A stretch of 64,000 nucleotides of DNA, taken from assembly GCA_902806565.1 (NCBI GenBank), contig CADCXA010000006.1, positions 1,302,001 through 1,366,000 on the forward strand, read 5' to 3'. This DNA comes from Hypoxylon rubiginosum. Its lineage: Eukaryota > Ascomycota > Sordariomycetes > Xylariales > Hypoxylaceae. Below the pieces are notes generated by a model. The model was given only the letters and a program-made list of their open reading frames with translations, was not told the DNA's origin and ran no database searches. Made by a program: the position numbers and the translations under genes. Below, piece by piece: positions 51,559 through 63,581 of the stretch; the first letter of the stretch is position 1; each line of letters starts with the position of its first letter.

Positions 51559-53289
51559 ATGTACGACATATTCCCGCATGCACAGCGTGTACGTGAGACG
51601 CTTATGGCCAACTGGAACTTGGGCATATCTTCCTTTGGTGGACCCCCTGTGCATTTCAAGATTGTCAGTATGATGGGACATATTATAGATTCGCCATGAT
51701 CTGTGGGCTGATACAAGAGTAATATTCCCGTAGTTTCACACCAAGTTCGTTAAGAAGCTAGAATGGATTGATGAGCAGTTGGTATGCCGTTCATCAACCT
51801 CTTGAATAGGTAGACCCGGAATTCTAACAGATGTTATATAGTACAATGAACTCTTCAGCATTTCTCAGGCTCTTCCCGGGCCTGCGAGCACAAAGATGCT
51901 CTACTGTATTAACTTGCTCCGGAACGGCCTCCCAGCGGCTATATTTACCTTCTTCCTATGGAGGTACGTGACAATATAGCAATCTATTGCAGTTTGTTCA
52001 ACAGCTAAGTCTCTCTGGGTTGTAGCTTGCCTGGTGCTCTGGGCATGTATGGCCTCTCCGTTGGCATATCGAGTATTCAGGGGACGTTGCCTCGTGTCGT
52101 ATATGCATTTCTTTCCGGTCTTAATGCTGCCACCGTCGGTGTTATTGCGCTTGCGGCTGTGGAGCTTTCAACTAAGGCCATCGCGGACGAGTTCTCCAGG
52201 ATTGTGTTATTTCTTAATGCTTCTGCCGCCTTGCTGTATAGCGCACCATGGTATTTGCCGGTCTTGATTGTACTTAGCGGCTGTGCGACTATCATTTACG
52301 ACTTTCGTTGGCTTCGGGGCCCTGTTAAGGCCGTTGCTTCTCTCATCCTGCGAACCTGGAGCAGGGACAGAAGCGTCGCTCAAGAGTTGAACGAATCAAC
52401 TGATCGACCGATAGACCTTGCAGACAATATTCATACACCAACTCGAGGAATGATGGCAACATCAGTAGAAACTACAGCGAGGATGCCGAGACAAGCCTCA
52501 CAAGGCTTAAGCTACGGTGAAAACAGACGAGATTCCCTTATGCGCGGACAGCATGAGCAGCTCAGTAATACCGAGCATGAAGCACGGGTTGTACCTCCAG
52601 ACTATCCCCTCAAGCTTCACTGGAAATCTGGCACGGCAATCATTGTTGCCTTTGTCATGATATTCAGCACGGTGATTGCACTGAAAGCTTTCCTTCCCAA
52701 CAATTCGCTGTTGTATAGCCTCTTTGCGAACTTGTATCTAGCTGGCACGATTATAGTCGGCGGTGGGCCAGTTGTTATTCCGCTGCTACGGGAGTATGTT
52801 GTTGCAGAGGGTTGGGTGAGCCCCAGAGACTTCCTGATAGGCCTCGCCATTGCGCAGTCTTTTCCGGGACCAAATTTCAACTTCGCTGTTTTCTTGGGTA
52901 GCCTGACAGCCGTGAACAACGGTTATCCGTCCGCATTAGGGGCGATTGTCGCCTTTCTGGGTATCTTCCTACCCGGGATGATACTTGTACAGGGCACCAT
53001 GGGGATTTGGGCTGCGCTCCGTGGAAAGCGTTGGGTCAAGTCCGTGGTGAGAGGTGTAAGTGCCGGGGCGACTGGGTTTATATATACTGCTGTGTATAGG
53101 ATCTGGCAGATCGGTTATATCGACGAAGGTTTCGAGGCAGGAAAGAGTTTGGGTGACGATCCATGGTGGCTAGTTGTCGCCGCTACTGCTTTCGTGGGAT
53201 GTCGATATTTCAAGTTTCCTCCTCCAGTAGCTATTGGGATGGGGTCTGTTATGGGACTGACTAGATTTGGTATTATTTCCAGAGCTTAG
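51559..53289 (+). CDS. Chromate transporter (CHR/ChrA superfamily) membrane protein
   Basis: Predicted 512 aa. CHR proteins transport chromate and possibly other oxyanions across the membrane; Neurospora chr-1 is the best-known fungal member. Exons are 51559-51663, 51734-51781 (48 nt), 51842-51963 and 52026-53289; joins keep phase. Signature of the N-terminal half: LGISSFGGPPVHFKI|FHTKFVKKLEWID|, then FSISQALPGPASTKM, LPGALGMYGLSVGIS. The C-terminal half repeats the plan: IIVGGGPVVIPLLREYVV, GWVSPRDFLIGLAIAQSFPG, GIFLPGMILVQG. About ten hydrophobic segments are visible, with a soluble loop at about 205-275. The start at 51559 directly follows an in-frame stop (TGA AGG ATG). The two halves are antiparallel duplicates in long-chain CHR proteins. 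Substrate here is untested. Confidence 0.92.
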
Positions 53290-53754
53290 TAAACTCTTCC
53301 ATGGCTCTGAGTTACCCAAAGAGACTACTGAGAAGATCTCTTATAAGTAAAAACACAAACAACATCCCGATATTTCCGAGTTATACGCAAGCTCACAGAC
53401 GGACAAGTGAATAGGAGAATGTATTCGATACCTATACACAGTATAATAGTTATATGCTGCTAACCAAAGTACTTCGCTATTCCATTTAGCTATTTTAGAA
53501 CGTACAACGGTCACAAACATAACGTATATATAATAAACAAAGATCAAGGATCTAGTCAGGACGACATTTAATAGAAGATTCTACAAGACGCACCTTCTGG
53601 ATCAGTAAGCTATCTAGCATACATCCTCTTATTATTGTGTAAGCTAGGAACTACCATTAGCCATAGAATAATCCTATTTGACAAGAGGAAACCTGCTACG
53701 CTGTCACCTCGCTTCAAGCCACTTCCTCGGTTCGAATTCCATCTCAGAGCACCA
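53290..53754. other. Convergent spacer
   Basis: Presumed 3' UTRs of the CHR and alpha-glucosidase genes. AT-rich, no frame of note. Confidence 0.5.
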
Positions 53755-56432
53755 TTATTGGCTCAGAGTAAACTCGAACGGCTCATTAAGACTCCATGGC
53801 CCCTCCCGAGTGACCGGCTGCTCTCCGCCCAGGACTACCACGCTCTCGACGACAACATCAGTAGAATACCCAAACGTCCCGGCAGCCTTGAACGTCGCCC
53901 CGTCCCACGCGAAGCCGATCTCTGACATCTCGTCGCCCACGTCCAGGCTCTCCCCGTCGTCCAGGTACAACGACCCGGCGGCCGTCCCGTCTAAACCCGG
54001 CGCCACGACGAGCCGGAAGTCGTTGCGGCGCAGCAGCGCCGTGGTGTTGGCCGACGCCGTCCGCAGCGGGAGCACCGCGCCGCCGCGGATGTGCACGGGG
54101 ATGTCGGTCCACGTCACGTTATCTACAGTGACGTTGGCGCCGGCGCCTCGGACCCGCGCCAGCGTCCAGAAGTCGTAGAAGACGTCGTCCGGGAGGTAGT
54201 ACGTGACGGACTCGGCGTCGTCGTCGACGACCGGCGACACCAGGAGCGCGTCCCCGTAGAAGAACTGCGTGTCGATGCCGAACGTGTCCTTATCGGCCGG
54301 GTAGAGAAAAAACAGGGGGTTTACAATGGGAGCGCCCGTTGCGCTGGCGCGCCGCAGCGCCGTATACGCGTAGTCCAGGAGCCGGTACCGGGCGTCGATG
54401 GCCTTGCGCGCGGCGCGCGCGACTAGGTCCCAGCGGTAGAACTCCTGGAAGGGCGCCGAGAGGTCGGCGTGGTTGCGGTAGAAGGGCATGAAGGCTCCCA
54501 GGAGCGCCCAGCGCGCGCACATGCGCTCCTGGGCCGCGCCGTTGAACCCGCACACGTCGGACCCGACCATCGGCATCTGGTGCACGGCGGCGAAGGCCAG
54601 CAGCTGCGCGATGGACGTCCGGTAGTCGGCCCACGTCGACGCGTTGTCGCCGAACCAGTGCGCCGCCCGCGCGCCCGCGCCCGCGAACGTGGACCGCGTC
54701 AGCACGAAGGGCCGCCGGCCGGGGCGCCGCGCTAGCAGCGCGTTACGCGTCGCCGTGAGCATTGTCAGCCCGTACATGTTGTGCGTGTCGTACTGGCTTG
54801 TGCCGTCCGCGTTCGTGATGTTGGTGTACAGGGTGTAGACGCTCAGGTCGCCTTGGTGGTTGTTGATGCGGTACTTGGGGCTGAAAAGGTCGCGGTCCGG
54901 GAGGCCTTTCATCTGACCGCCAGCTGCTTGTCTCGACCGTAACCTCCTAGTTGGCGCGGGATCCGGTTGGAAATCCTCGGGGAAGCCGGGGATCGGTCTG
55001 CCAGTGTTGTTACGGGGCGGGTTGGTCGGCTGGGGAGGGTTGTTGCTGTCTTTTGCCTGCTGAGCTGGATCGCAGTTAACATCAGAACAAAAGTTGGATG
55101 CTTCGTTCATATCATTCCACGCCCCATCTATGTCGATACCGGACTCCGGGTCGAAGAACCGCGATATCTCATCTGTCCACCAGTCTTGGGTACTTGACGC
55201 TATCCAGTCTGGCCAGACAACCTCCCCAGCCCACTGCACTCCTCGGTAGTTGGATCCGTCATCAGCCTTTAAGAAGACACCCTTCTCATCGCCTCTTGTA
55301 AAAGTCGAGTAATTCCCAAGCCTGTGAATGCCAGGATCAAGCATCATAATGTAATGCTGTCCCCTCTCGTGTAGAGTATCGGCTAGTTCCCGCATCTTGT
55401 GCAATGGGAATCGCTCCGGGTCGGTCGTGAAAACCTGGCGAAGGTCCATGTAATCGATATCGCTCCATAGCGTCTCAAGGGGGATATTTGCTGCAGAATA
55501 ATTACCAACGACTTCGGCGGCATAATTGACATCCCAGTATCCGTACTTGCATTGGTGGAAGCCGAATGTCCAGTAAGGCATCATGGCAGGTAAGCCGACG
55601 ACCTCGGCATATTGCTGACTTACTTCCGAAGGGCTAGGGCCAGCTAGGAAGTAGAAGTCCAATATCCCGCCGATGGTATTGTACTCTAAGAACTGTTCTC
55701 CCTCGTCGGTCCGGTTTATGTTTATGTTCATCCCATTAGAATTCAGGAGAAAGACGCCATGAGACCCAGCATCACCCCGATGGTCGAGATAGTTCGGGTG
55801 GCTTCCATAGAGATTCGAGAGCCGCGGAATGAAAGGTGATTCCGAGTTCCAAAGTACTCGCTGGTAGTTCTCTGTTGGGAGCCGGAAGCTGTCCGAATGC
55901 TCCCCTAACCCATATAGGTTTGGGTTCTGGGGTAGTTGAGTCTTGAGATAGACGTACTGGGTCTCAAAAACTAGCTGGCTCCCGGTCGTGTTGAACAATA
56001 CCTCCCCGGAGCTAGACCTCGTAATAGAAAAGGAGAATGGGTCCTCTATTAACGAGAACTGCAAAGCAGCATCTGATGAAGAGATGTTTTGGCTTGAGGG
56101 CCTTGTAAGAATATGTTCCTGAACTTGAAACACGTCAAGGCCAGTATCGAATATTTTCACATGTAGTCTTGTTTCTAGAATTGATTTAGTATTTGTTGCA
56201 AAGAAGCATATAGCGCAGAAGTTGACAACACACCGGTCTGATACTCAACAAGCAATGTTAGATCTGGTAAATCTGTGCTATAAATATTACATGCGTCGCC
56301 CGAGAGTGTCAAGTCTGCGGTGAGGGTCCCATCTGCGTCCACGATGTTGGACGCTGTATATCCAGGACAATTTTCGATAGAGGCCGCAAAGGCTCTGGCT
56401 GTATAAGCCAATAGAATAATTAGGAACCTCAT
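53755..56432 (-). CDS. Secreted alpha-glucosidase, glycoside hydrolase family 31
   Basis: Predicted 872-aa extracellular enzyme releasing glucose from the non-reducing ends of maltose and starch oligomers. Exons are 56234-56432 and 53755-56174, joined at YQT|ETRLHVKIFD. A signal peptide covers 1-17 (RFLIILLAYTARAFA). The mature start is SIENCPGYTASNIV, as in fungal GH31 enzymes. The catalytic barrel shows MPYWTFGFHQCKYGYWD, DIDYMDLRQVFT, HYIMMLDPGIH, GAWNDMNEASNFC with nucleophile Asp421, and HWFGDNASTW with acid/base Asp576. A Pro/Asn-rich insert (about 440-475) interrupts the barrel, as expected in this subgroup. C-terminal beta domains include LPDDVFYDFWT and IPVHIRGGAVLPL. Several NxS/T sites are present. 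The part coding for residues about 540-850 is extremely GC-rich, unlike the 5' half. Confidence 0.95.
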
Positions 56433-57740
56433 TTGTTCCGGTTTATACCATTCTTGTCACGGTTCCCGTTCGAACGAGGTGTCTCCTACTTTATGAAGGG
56501 CTGCATCAAATCGGTGCCTAGATCGTGAAATCACGAGCTATTAGCCTCGCTACTACACCCCGGTACTACTCATCTGTATACGGTAGGTGAATACTGTATA
56601 AACCGGCCGGTAGACGAAGGATGCATATGCGGGGAAAATACGGGGTGGTAGTGGACGACAGTCGAGACAATCTGCTAATAACGATCTGCTAATAAGGCCG
56701 GGCCATGGTAGCATTTGACCACCGTGAGATCAGAAACCTTCCGATGAACCGGAATACTTCGTGAGTAGGTTCTGAAGACAGCAGCTTCACGTAAACATCC
56801 CATTTCATGCGGCCTTAGCAGGCAGCTGGGGTATCCGCATGACGTTAAGACACTGCAGGTGGGTAAATACATGTGTTTTGTGGCTTGGCCAAGAGATGGA
56901 GCAAGTCCGAGTACTCATAATTGATGGCGTTGGCTGTTCCTTAGACTATGGGGGAGTGTAAGAATCAGCTAGGCTGGACGATCTGTCTATCCTGGTGATT
57001 CCCTTGCCGGGGGGGAGGACTGTTTAAAATGATAATACTCCAAATGGCCAGCCAGAATGATAGTCTGAGAACTCTCTAAATCAAGACATAATTAATACCT
57101 GGCAAGCATAGCATTAGCACAAGTAAGTTATAATTATAAAGCATTGGATAAATAGAGGCAACCTACTTTCCTTTAGATACATTTCCTATATTAACCACTG
57201 CCCTTAAGATCGTAGCCTGGAGGAACGTACCTGATACAAAATCTAGTTATTTGTCTCATATAAATTAAGCAATGGTTACATTTGTACTAGAACTCGGGTT
57301 AATATGAAACCTATCAGAACGGTCCAGTTGTGTTCGCACGTAGTCTGCTTGAGATGAACGAAACCAAGATTTGAAATCACTTTGCCATGAGAACCAATTA
57401 CCAACCTAAAGTACAATATTCCCCATCCATTAATCTATGATGAGAAACCGTCCTGGAGCGTACATATGCAGCAACAGAGTAATACAGATGTGGGCCCATG
57501 CTCTTCGTTACCGTATGCCCCCTTTCTACCACTCTTATCACAACCCCCTGATAGCCTGGCAGCTATTTTTTCATACTCGTCTCCAGCTGCTGGCCAACAT
57601 TTGCCTTAACCTAAGTCGCGTAGGATTTGTCGGTCGAGACGCTCACGGGGAGAGGGGATGTGATCGTAAATACAGCTTGTCGTCCCTCGTTCCTCTCGCA
57701 TGAGACGTGCCAATCAGGAGGTTGTCGCAATGCTATTTCT
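56433..57740. other. Intergenic: alpha-glucosidase promoter and VMA3 3' region
   Basis: No gene supported. Short open frames (56675-56872 minus, 57437-57703 plus) lack domains. The stretch at 57050-57300 is AT-rich. Confidence 0.5.
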
Positions 57741-58536
57741 CTAGCAGCTAACATCGGTGGTAGCCTTGGAGTTCATGAGGAGAGCGACGATGAGACCGTA
57801 GAGACCCAGGACTTCGGCGAAAATGAGAATGAGAATCATGCCGACGAAGAGTCTGGGTTGCTGGGCGGTTCCTCGCACACCCGCGTCACCAACGATACCA
57901 ATAGCGAAACCAGCGGCCAGACCAGCAAGACCCACAGACAGACCCGCACCCAGTTGAATGAAGCCCGTGTAGAGAGGAAGCAGCTGGGTCAATCCGTCGG
58001 AGATCAGGACGGAAACGACGAGACCGTAGATACCAATGATACCAGCCATAATAACGGGGACGATGTCTAGAGAGGTCAGTATTACTTTAGCGATACAAGT
58101 TGACGACTGAGATGGCGCATACTCTTCACGATGAGATCGGGTCTTAGGACACCCATAGCAGCGATACCAACGCCGGACTTTGCGGTTCCGTAAGAGGCAC
58201 CTAGGCAGGTGAAGACAATGGCTGCCGTGCAACCCATAGCACCGAAGAACGGCTGTTTTATGTTAGCTTCGTATTTCATGCCGTGTTCTTATTGAATCTT
58301 GGATATGGGATCGCTCTGTCGCGCTAAGCTAAGCTAGGGCGACAGTTATGACGAGGGTAAACTAACCGCGTAGACCGGGCTATAGAGGGAAATGTTAGCA
58401 TTGCGCATCATATAAACAAGTTTCAAGCTAGGATAGCAATGGCATAATAGCTTTCCGAGCTTATATTGATGGCTGGAGGTCAAGGTTAAAGGAGGCATCC
58501 ACGAATTACGTACCAAGCTTCAGTGTAGCCGGACAT
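57741..58536 (-). CDS. VMA3: V-type ATPase proteolipid subunit c
   Basis: Predicted 163 aa, proton-carrying ring subunit of the vacuolar ATPase membrane sector. Exons are 58514-58536, 58367-58379, 58123-58252 and 57741-58066. Exon 2 is only 13 nt. It joins as GCT TG|C CCG GTC TAC GCG|CCG, giving EACPVYA-PFFGAMG, the sequence expected for the family; without it the N-terminus loses phase. Four hydrophobic helices follow: [80 protein letters not shown]. The proton-binding Glu of helix 4 lies in [10 protein letters not shown]. Length agrees with the yeast protein (160 aa). The gene is divergent from SNU13 with about 510 bp between starts. Confidence 0.96.
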
Positions 58537-59045
58537 TGTGTCGGTCGAAAAGGAGCTTTTCTAAAGAGGAAAATAATAACAAAAAGAGATCGAAAGTGAC
58601 GGTGTTTACGTCGGACAGATGAGAGCAGGCTGATGAAATGGAGATGGACGATGAGCTCGAGAGTTGTGGTGGTATGGGAGATTGAATTGGTCTCTGGCTA
58701 TGACGGGGGAGAGGTGTTGCTTTGGGCGAGGTTGCAGGTGCTGCTGGTTCCAGGTTTGCCTTTGATTGGGGCCGAAGGGTTGGATCGATTTTGCAGCTCC
58801 CGAGTTCAAGGCTGATTATGTCAGCGGAGTCGGCGCAACGTGTGACCGGGCGGAAAAGGCTTTCCAAGCTTGGGTCTTGGCACCGGCATCGAAAAATAAT
58901 TCCAAAATGGATTAGATAAAGCTTTGATACTTTATCGACGAACTTTTTTTTTTCCTTCAACGAGAAAATTCGACAAGTTCACTTACCACTTCACTTCTAC
59001 CCCAGGGCGAGCCAACGCAAGGAACCCTGTGTTATCACGATCACA
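58537..59045. promoter_or_regulatory. Divergent promoter of VMA3 and SNU13
   Basis: 509 bp between the two start codons. Open frames on both strands here are mutually overlapping and without domains. A T10 run lies near 58945-58954. The compact head-to-head arrangement of two highly expressed housekeeping genes suggests shared control. Confidence 0.45.
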
Positions 59046-59670
59046 ATGTCCAACCAAGACCAAGGTGCAGGTAATTTTGAAACCTCAATCTGTCAATTTT
59101 ACGTGAGCCTTCAAGCATATACTGACCTGTTCACAGCTTGGCCGATAGCCGAGCAGTCTCTCACGCAAGAGATTCTCGACCTTGTCCAACAGGCTGGCCG
59201 TGAGTATATACCCGCTACCCCAGCGCCACCTTATTCGACTATTCGCTAATGCTATCTATATAGATGCCCGTCAGCTCAAGAAGGGAGCCAAGTCAGTATA
59301 CTCCATATAGGCTTAATCCTATTCGTCTGCTAACGAGAAGTTAACAGTGAGGTCACCAAGACATTGAGCAGAGGTGTTGCCGAGATTGTTATTCTTGCTG
59401 CAGACACGACACCGCTTGCTATTCTCCTCCACTTGCCTCTGCTCTGCGAAGACAAGAATGTCATCTACTGCTATGTCCCCAGCAAGATCGCACTTGGCCG
59501 AGCTTGTGGTGTTAGTAGGGCTGTTATGTAAGTTGCTCGCTCCGGCTATGTGTCTGCCATATCTAACCTAAGGGCTTAACAGTGCCGCGTCCATCACTAC
59601 CAACGAAGCTAGTGATCTTTCGAACCAGATCCGCGCCCTCAAGGACAAGATCGAGCGCCTTATGATTTAA
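59046..59670 (+). CDS. SNU13: Snu13 (15.5K, L7Ae family) snRNP/snoRNP protein
   Basis: Predicted 127 aa. Binds the kink-turn of U4 snRNA and of box C/D snoRNAs, so it serves both splicing and rRNA modification in the nucleus. Exons are 59046-59070, 59137-59199, 59264-59291 (28 nt), 59348-59527 and 59583-59670; all five joins keep phase. The assembled protein shows [20 protein letters not shown], then [19 protein letters not shown], the RNA-binding L7Ae core, [40 protein letters not shown] and [17 protein letters not shown], ending KDKIERLMI. Length and ending match yeast Snu13 (126 aa). Five exons in 625 bp make it the most intron-dense gene of the window. Confidence 0.96.
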
Positions 59671-60308
59671 GATACCCCGGAGTTAGGAAAGGGATCCAGG
59701 GCGTTGCATAAGGAGATATGTTGGTGAATAAAAATACGCAAGTAGTCAGAAAAGAATACACAATTACGAAAAATCTCTGGTCTAATTTGATATGTACCTA
59801 GGTAGGTATGATTCAAAATGCAGCCAGGGTCTTTTCTAATTTTTCTTCTTTTCTTTCTGGTTTATGAATCTCAAGTCACAGGACACGGGACATAGGACAT
59901 CACCTAGTCGCGAGCTCGTTTTTCTGCAAGCCCCCTAACTGTCTGCCTGCATATAGCCAGTAGCCAAGTACCTGGTACCCTCGGTGCATCTAATAAATGA
60001 TGTTGCATTTAGCTGGCCCAGCTGGCCTAGAGCTGACCCTAAAATACATGTACTAAAATATCCCTGCCCCACCGTATGACGGCATCCACAGCTGACCCCT
60101 CCAAAACTCATTCTTGCAAGACATGACGGGCAAAGATTCTGAGAATGACCCTTATCAGTTTTCCTGTTCCCAAGTTTCCCAAGCTCGCAACATGACACTT
60201 TCATGAATATTATACTAGATTCTTCTATACCTACTGTCTCTACAGGCTAACTAATACAATTTCTTCAATTATTTCTACGTACCATGTTCGAATGGTTAAT
60301 CCCTGAGG
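59671..60308. other. Intergenic between SNU13 and the Sac phosphatase gene
   Basis: SNU13 3' UTR, a GTACCTAGGTAGGTATG word at 59793-59809, and the promoter of the phosphatase gene. No other gene is supported. Confidence 0.5.
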
Positions 60309-63300
60309 ATGCCTAGTCTAGCGCGGAAACTCCTCATTTGCGCTGCCGTTGACGGCCTCGTAGTTCAACCTCTCGCAACCAAGGGTCAGGGACAAGGACA
60401 GCGAACACCGTCGCCTGTTAAAATCAAGTACGGAGATGCTACAGTCTCTTCGCTTCCTCGTGACTATTCGCCCGATACCTCGAAACCAAATTCATCCTTC
60501 GAAGCTTTCGGCGTCGTAGGTTCGTTATTACCTAGAATAGCTCACTCTTGTAAACACGTAGAAGCAGATTCTGACTTCGCCCGCTCATAGGGCTTTTCAC
60601 CGTATCTCGTTTGAGCTATCTTATCACTATTACCGGCCGCCAGCAAGTTGCTCAGATTCGCGGCTTTCCTGTCTATGTGGTAACCGACGTCGCTCTCACC
60701 CCCTGTACGAGCCGAAACGAAGCCGAGTCGGCTGTGGCCAATACAGCAACAAAGCTTCGGCGTGCGTCTGCAGAAAGAATCATCGACGATAGCGATTCGG
60801 AAAGCGAGATTGATGCGCCTCTTGCTTCGGGCGGAGACGATGCAGAAGACCCGGGAGCACTAAGTGATCGTGAGACTCCAGGAGATGGACTTGCGGCAAG
60901 GCCAGGCAACCAAAGAAGAAGCAGTATAGCAGAAGACGTTATAAAGCGGCGTGGAAGCTATGGACGGTTTGCGCAGCGCTGGTTCAGCCGCACGGGCTGG
61001 GTACTGGACCAAAAACGGAATCCAGGCATAAATACCATCGAGGCAAACCAGGCCGGTGACTCGGCAGGAAATACGAACAAGGGGGACACAGACAAGGAGC
61101 TGAGTGATAAGGTAGTCAAGGAGAAGGTTGATCCACCACCCGCGCCATCAGCAGGCGAGACTATGATGCCCAAATTGCTGCGGTTTGCGCATATTTGGCT
61201 TGGAACGTCTAGGAGCTTCTTTTTCTCCTACGATCTAGACATCACGAGGAGTCTTGCGGGTCAATCTGCAATAGCGGCGACAGTGACTTTACCACTACAC
61301 CAAACAGCCGATCCAACTTTCTTTTGGAATCAAAATCTACTAAAGCCTTTCCACGGGATTGGTGATGCATCGTTACTCTTACCCCTGATGCAAGGTTTCG
61401 TGGGACAGAGGACGTTCGTCGTGGATCGCCACCCCCCGCAAGTTGATTCGCAGGAGGATTCTTTGGAAATGAATGACCTGACCCCTCCAGTAGAATCTGA
61501 GATGCGATTTTCTCCCCTGGAGAGAGCATCGGTTGATCTGAGGGCGTCGGAGAAGAAGTTCGTTATCACTGTAATGTCAAGAAGGTCGACTAGGCGTGCT
61601 GGCCTTCGATACCTACGGCGTGGTATAGACGAAAGTGGCTTTACTGCGAATTATGTCGAGACCGAGCAGATACTTTCGGCATCGACGTGGGAACCCGCCT
61701 CTAAGATTTTCTCGTTCGTCCAGGTGCGAGGCAGCATACCGCTATTCTTTACCCAATCGCCATACTCCCTCAAGCCAATTCCGGTACTACAGCATTCTCC
61801 AGATGCCAACTTTCGGGCATTCAAGAAACATTTCGAACATATGGGCAAGGCATATGGGTCTATTCAACTAGTGAACTTGGTTGAGAAGCACGGGGTTGAG
61901 GCTATAATTGGTAATGAGTATGAGAAAGCCGTAAAGAAATTGAACGAGCAGAAGGCGGAAGGCTCTCAACCTGTCGCCTTCGAATGGTTCGATTTCCACT
62001 CTGCGTGCCGGGGAATGAAGTTTGAGAACGTGAGCTTGCTTCTAGATACTCTGGGCCGCAAGATTGAGGAGACGGGTAGCACCGTAGAGAGGGATGGCCA
62101 GTTAGTACGAAAGCAGAACGGCGTGCTAAGAACAAACTGTATGGATTGTCTCGATCGGACTAACGTTTGCCAAAGCTCCTTTGGCAAATTCATGCTCGAT
62201 CTGCAGTTAAAGGAGGAAGGGTTTGACATGACGGCTCAGATTGACCAGGAGAACTCTTGGTTTAATACCCTCTGGGCCGATAATGGAGATGCTATATCTA
62301 AACAATGTCAGTCCGAGACCCTAAATGCTTGCCCGACCTCATCTTTTTATGGGATGCCAGTAGACGAGACATATTTGCTGACTCGGACTATTCAGACGCA
62401 TCTACTGCTGCGATGAAAGGTGACTACACTCGGACGAGAAAGAGAGACTACCGTGGAATGGTTAATGATCTTGGCCTGTCACTAACACGATTTTACAATG
62501 GGTAAGAAGTCTTTGCGCCTACAATCCTATTCATTTCGCTTACACGATACTAGTATGGTTAATGACTACTTCTCCCAAGCTGCCATCGACTTTTTCTTAG
62601 GTAATGTGTCCTCCATGGTCTTCGACGAGTTCGAGGCAACTATGATGAGCAAAGACCCCGGAGTGTCGATGTCAAAAATGAGGGAACAAGCTATCGAAAC
62701 CTCCCAAAAGATTGCCATTGAAGATGATAAAGAGGACTTCATTGGTGGGTGGACATTACTAAGTCCGCATACATCTGACACCGTCAAGAGTGTACCAATC
62801 GAGGAAGTTGTGCTCCTTCTAACGGACACAGCACTTTATCTGTGCCGGTTCGACTGGAAGCTTGACAAGGTATCATCATTCGAAAGGGTAGACTTAGCAC
62901 ATGTCGTCAGTATCAAGGTCGGCACGTACATAACATCGACCATCTCCCCTGCGGAAGCCGATGAGTCCAAAAATATTGGAATTGTCGTAACGTACGAGCC
63001 GGGGAAATTCGATATCAAGAGGACCAACACACGATCCTTATCCAGCACATCGGGAGAACCAGACCAAGCGTCGGGGAAGAAGGGCGTGGTTGAGGGGCCC
63101 ACGGTAGCGCCGGCTGCTGTATCCGGCATCCTGAATCAGGGAATTCTCAACGCTATTACGGGCAAGTCTCAGGCACAGCCGCCACGCAAGATCGCCCTGA
63201 AGGCGCTGCAATCTAGAACCGCCGTGTCGGATGCGAAGGACGTGAAGCGGATGGCGGAGAACGAATACATCAACGTTATCGCCACGGAGATCGAGCGGCT

Positions 63301-63451
63301 GGTGTTCCGCAACCAGCCACTTCCGGAAGACTCGGAGCCCCGGAAGAGCATAATCGAAAAGGGTGACATCATCTCCCTGGCCGAGGCGAAGAAGAGCACG
63401 GGGATACTGGAGCAATGGGGCCACAGTATAAAGAAGTTGGTTTGGGCGTAG
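60309..63451 (+). CDS. Sac-domain phosphoinositide phosphatase with hSac2 domain
   Basis: Predicted 976 aa. Sac domains remove phosphates from phosphoinositides on endomembranes. Exons are 60309-60519, 60591-62306, 62396-62501 and 62554-63451; joins keep phase. Exon 1-2 gives FGVVGLFTVSRLSYLITITG followed by RQQVAQI, exon 2-3 gives GDAISKQYASTAAMKGD, both matching the Sac domain pattern. The catalytic CX5R motif is Cys587-Met-Asp-Cys-Leu-Asp-Arg593 in NCMDCLDRTN. A disordered acidic insert lies at about 110-260. After the Sac domain an hSac2-like segment (about 745-860, FIGGWTLLSPHTSDTVKSVP followed later by VVLLLTDTALYLCRFDW) resembles INPP5F. There is no C-terminal membrane anchor, so this is not the ER enzyme Sac1. 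Substrate preference cannot be read from sequence. Confidence 0.94.
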
Positions 63452-63581
63452 ATGAAAAATTTTCTTCCTAGCTTCCGACTCCTGACTAATGGCTAATGGC
63501 TAGTGGTAGTGGCTGGTGGCTACTTATAGATGGAATTATATAGGTAAAGCCTGGGTATAGGTGGAGCGTCAGTTAGGTATT

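Noticed and set aside
54290..54735. Long frames on both strands in the alpha-glucosidase 3' half
   Set aside because: Shadows caused by very high GC; the GH31 frame carries the catalytic motifs.
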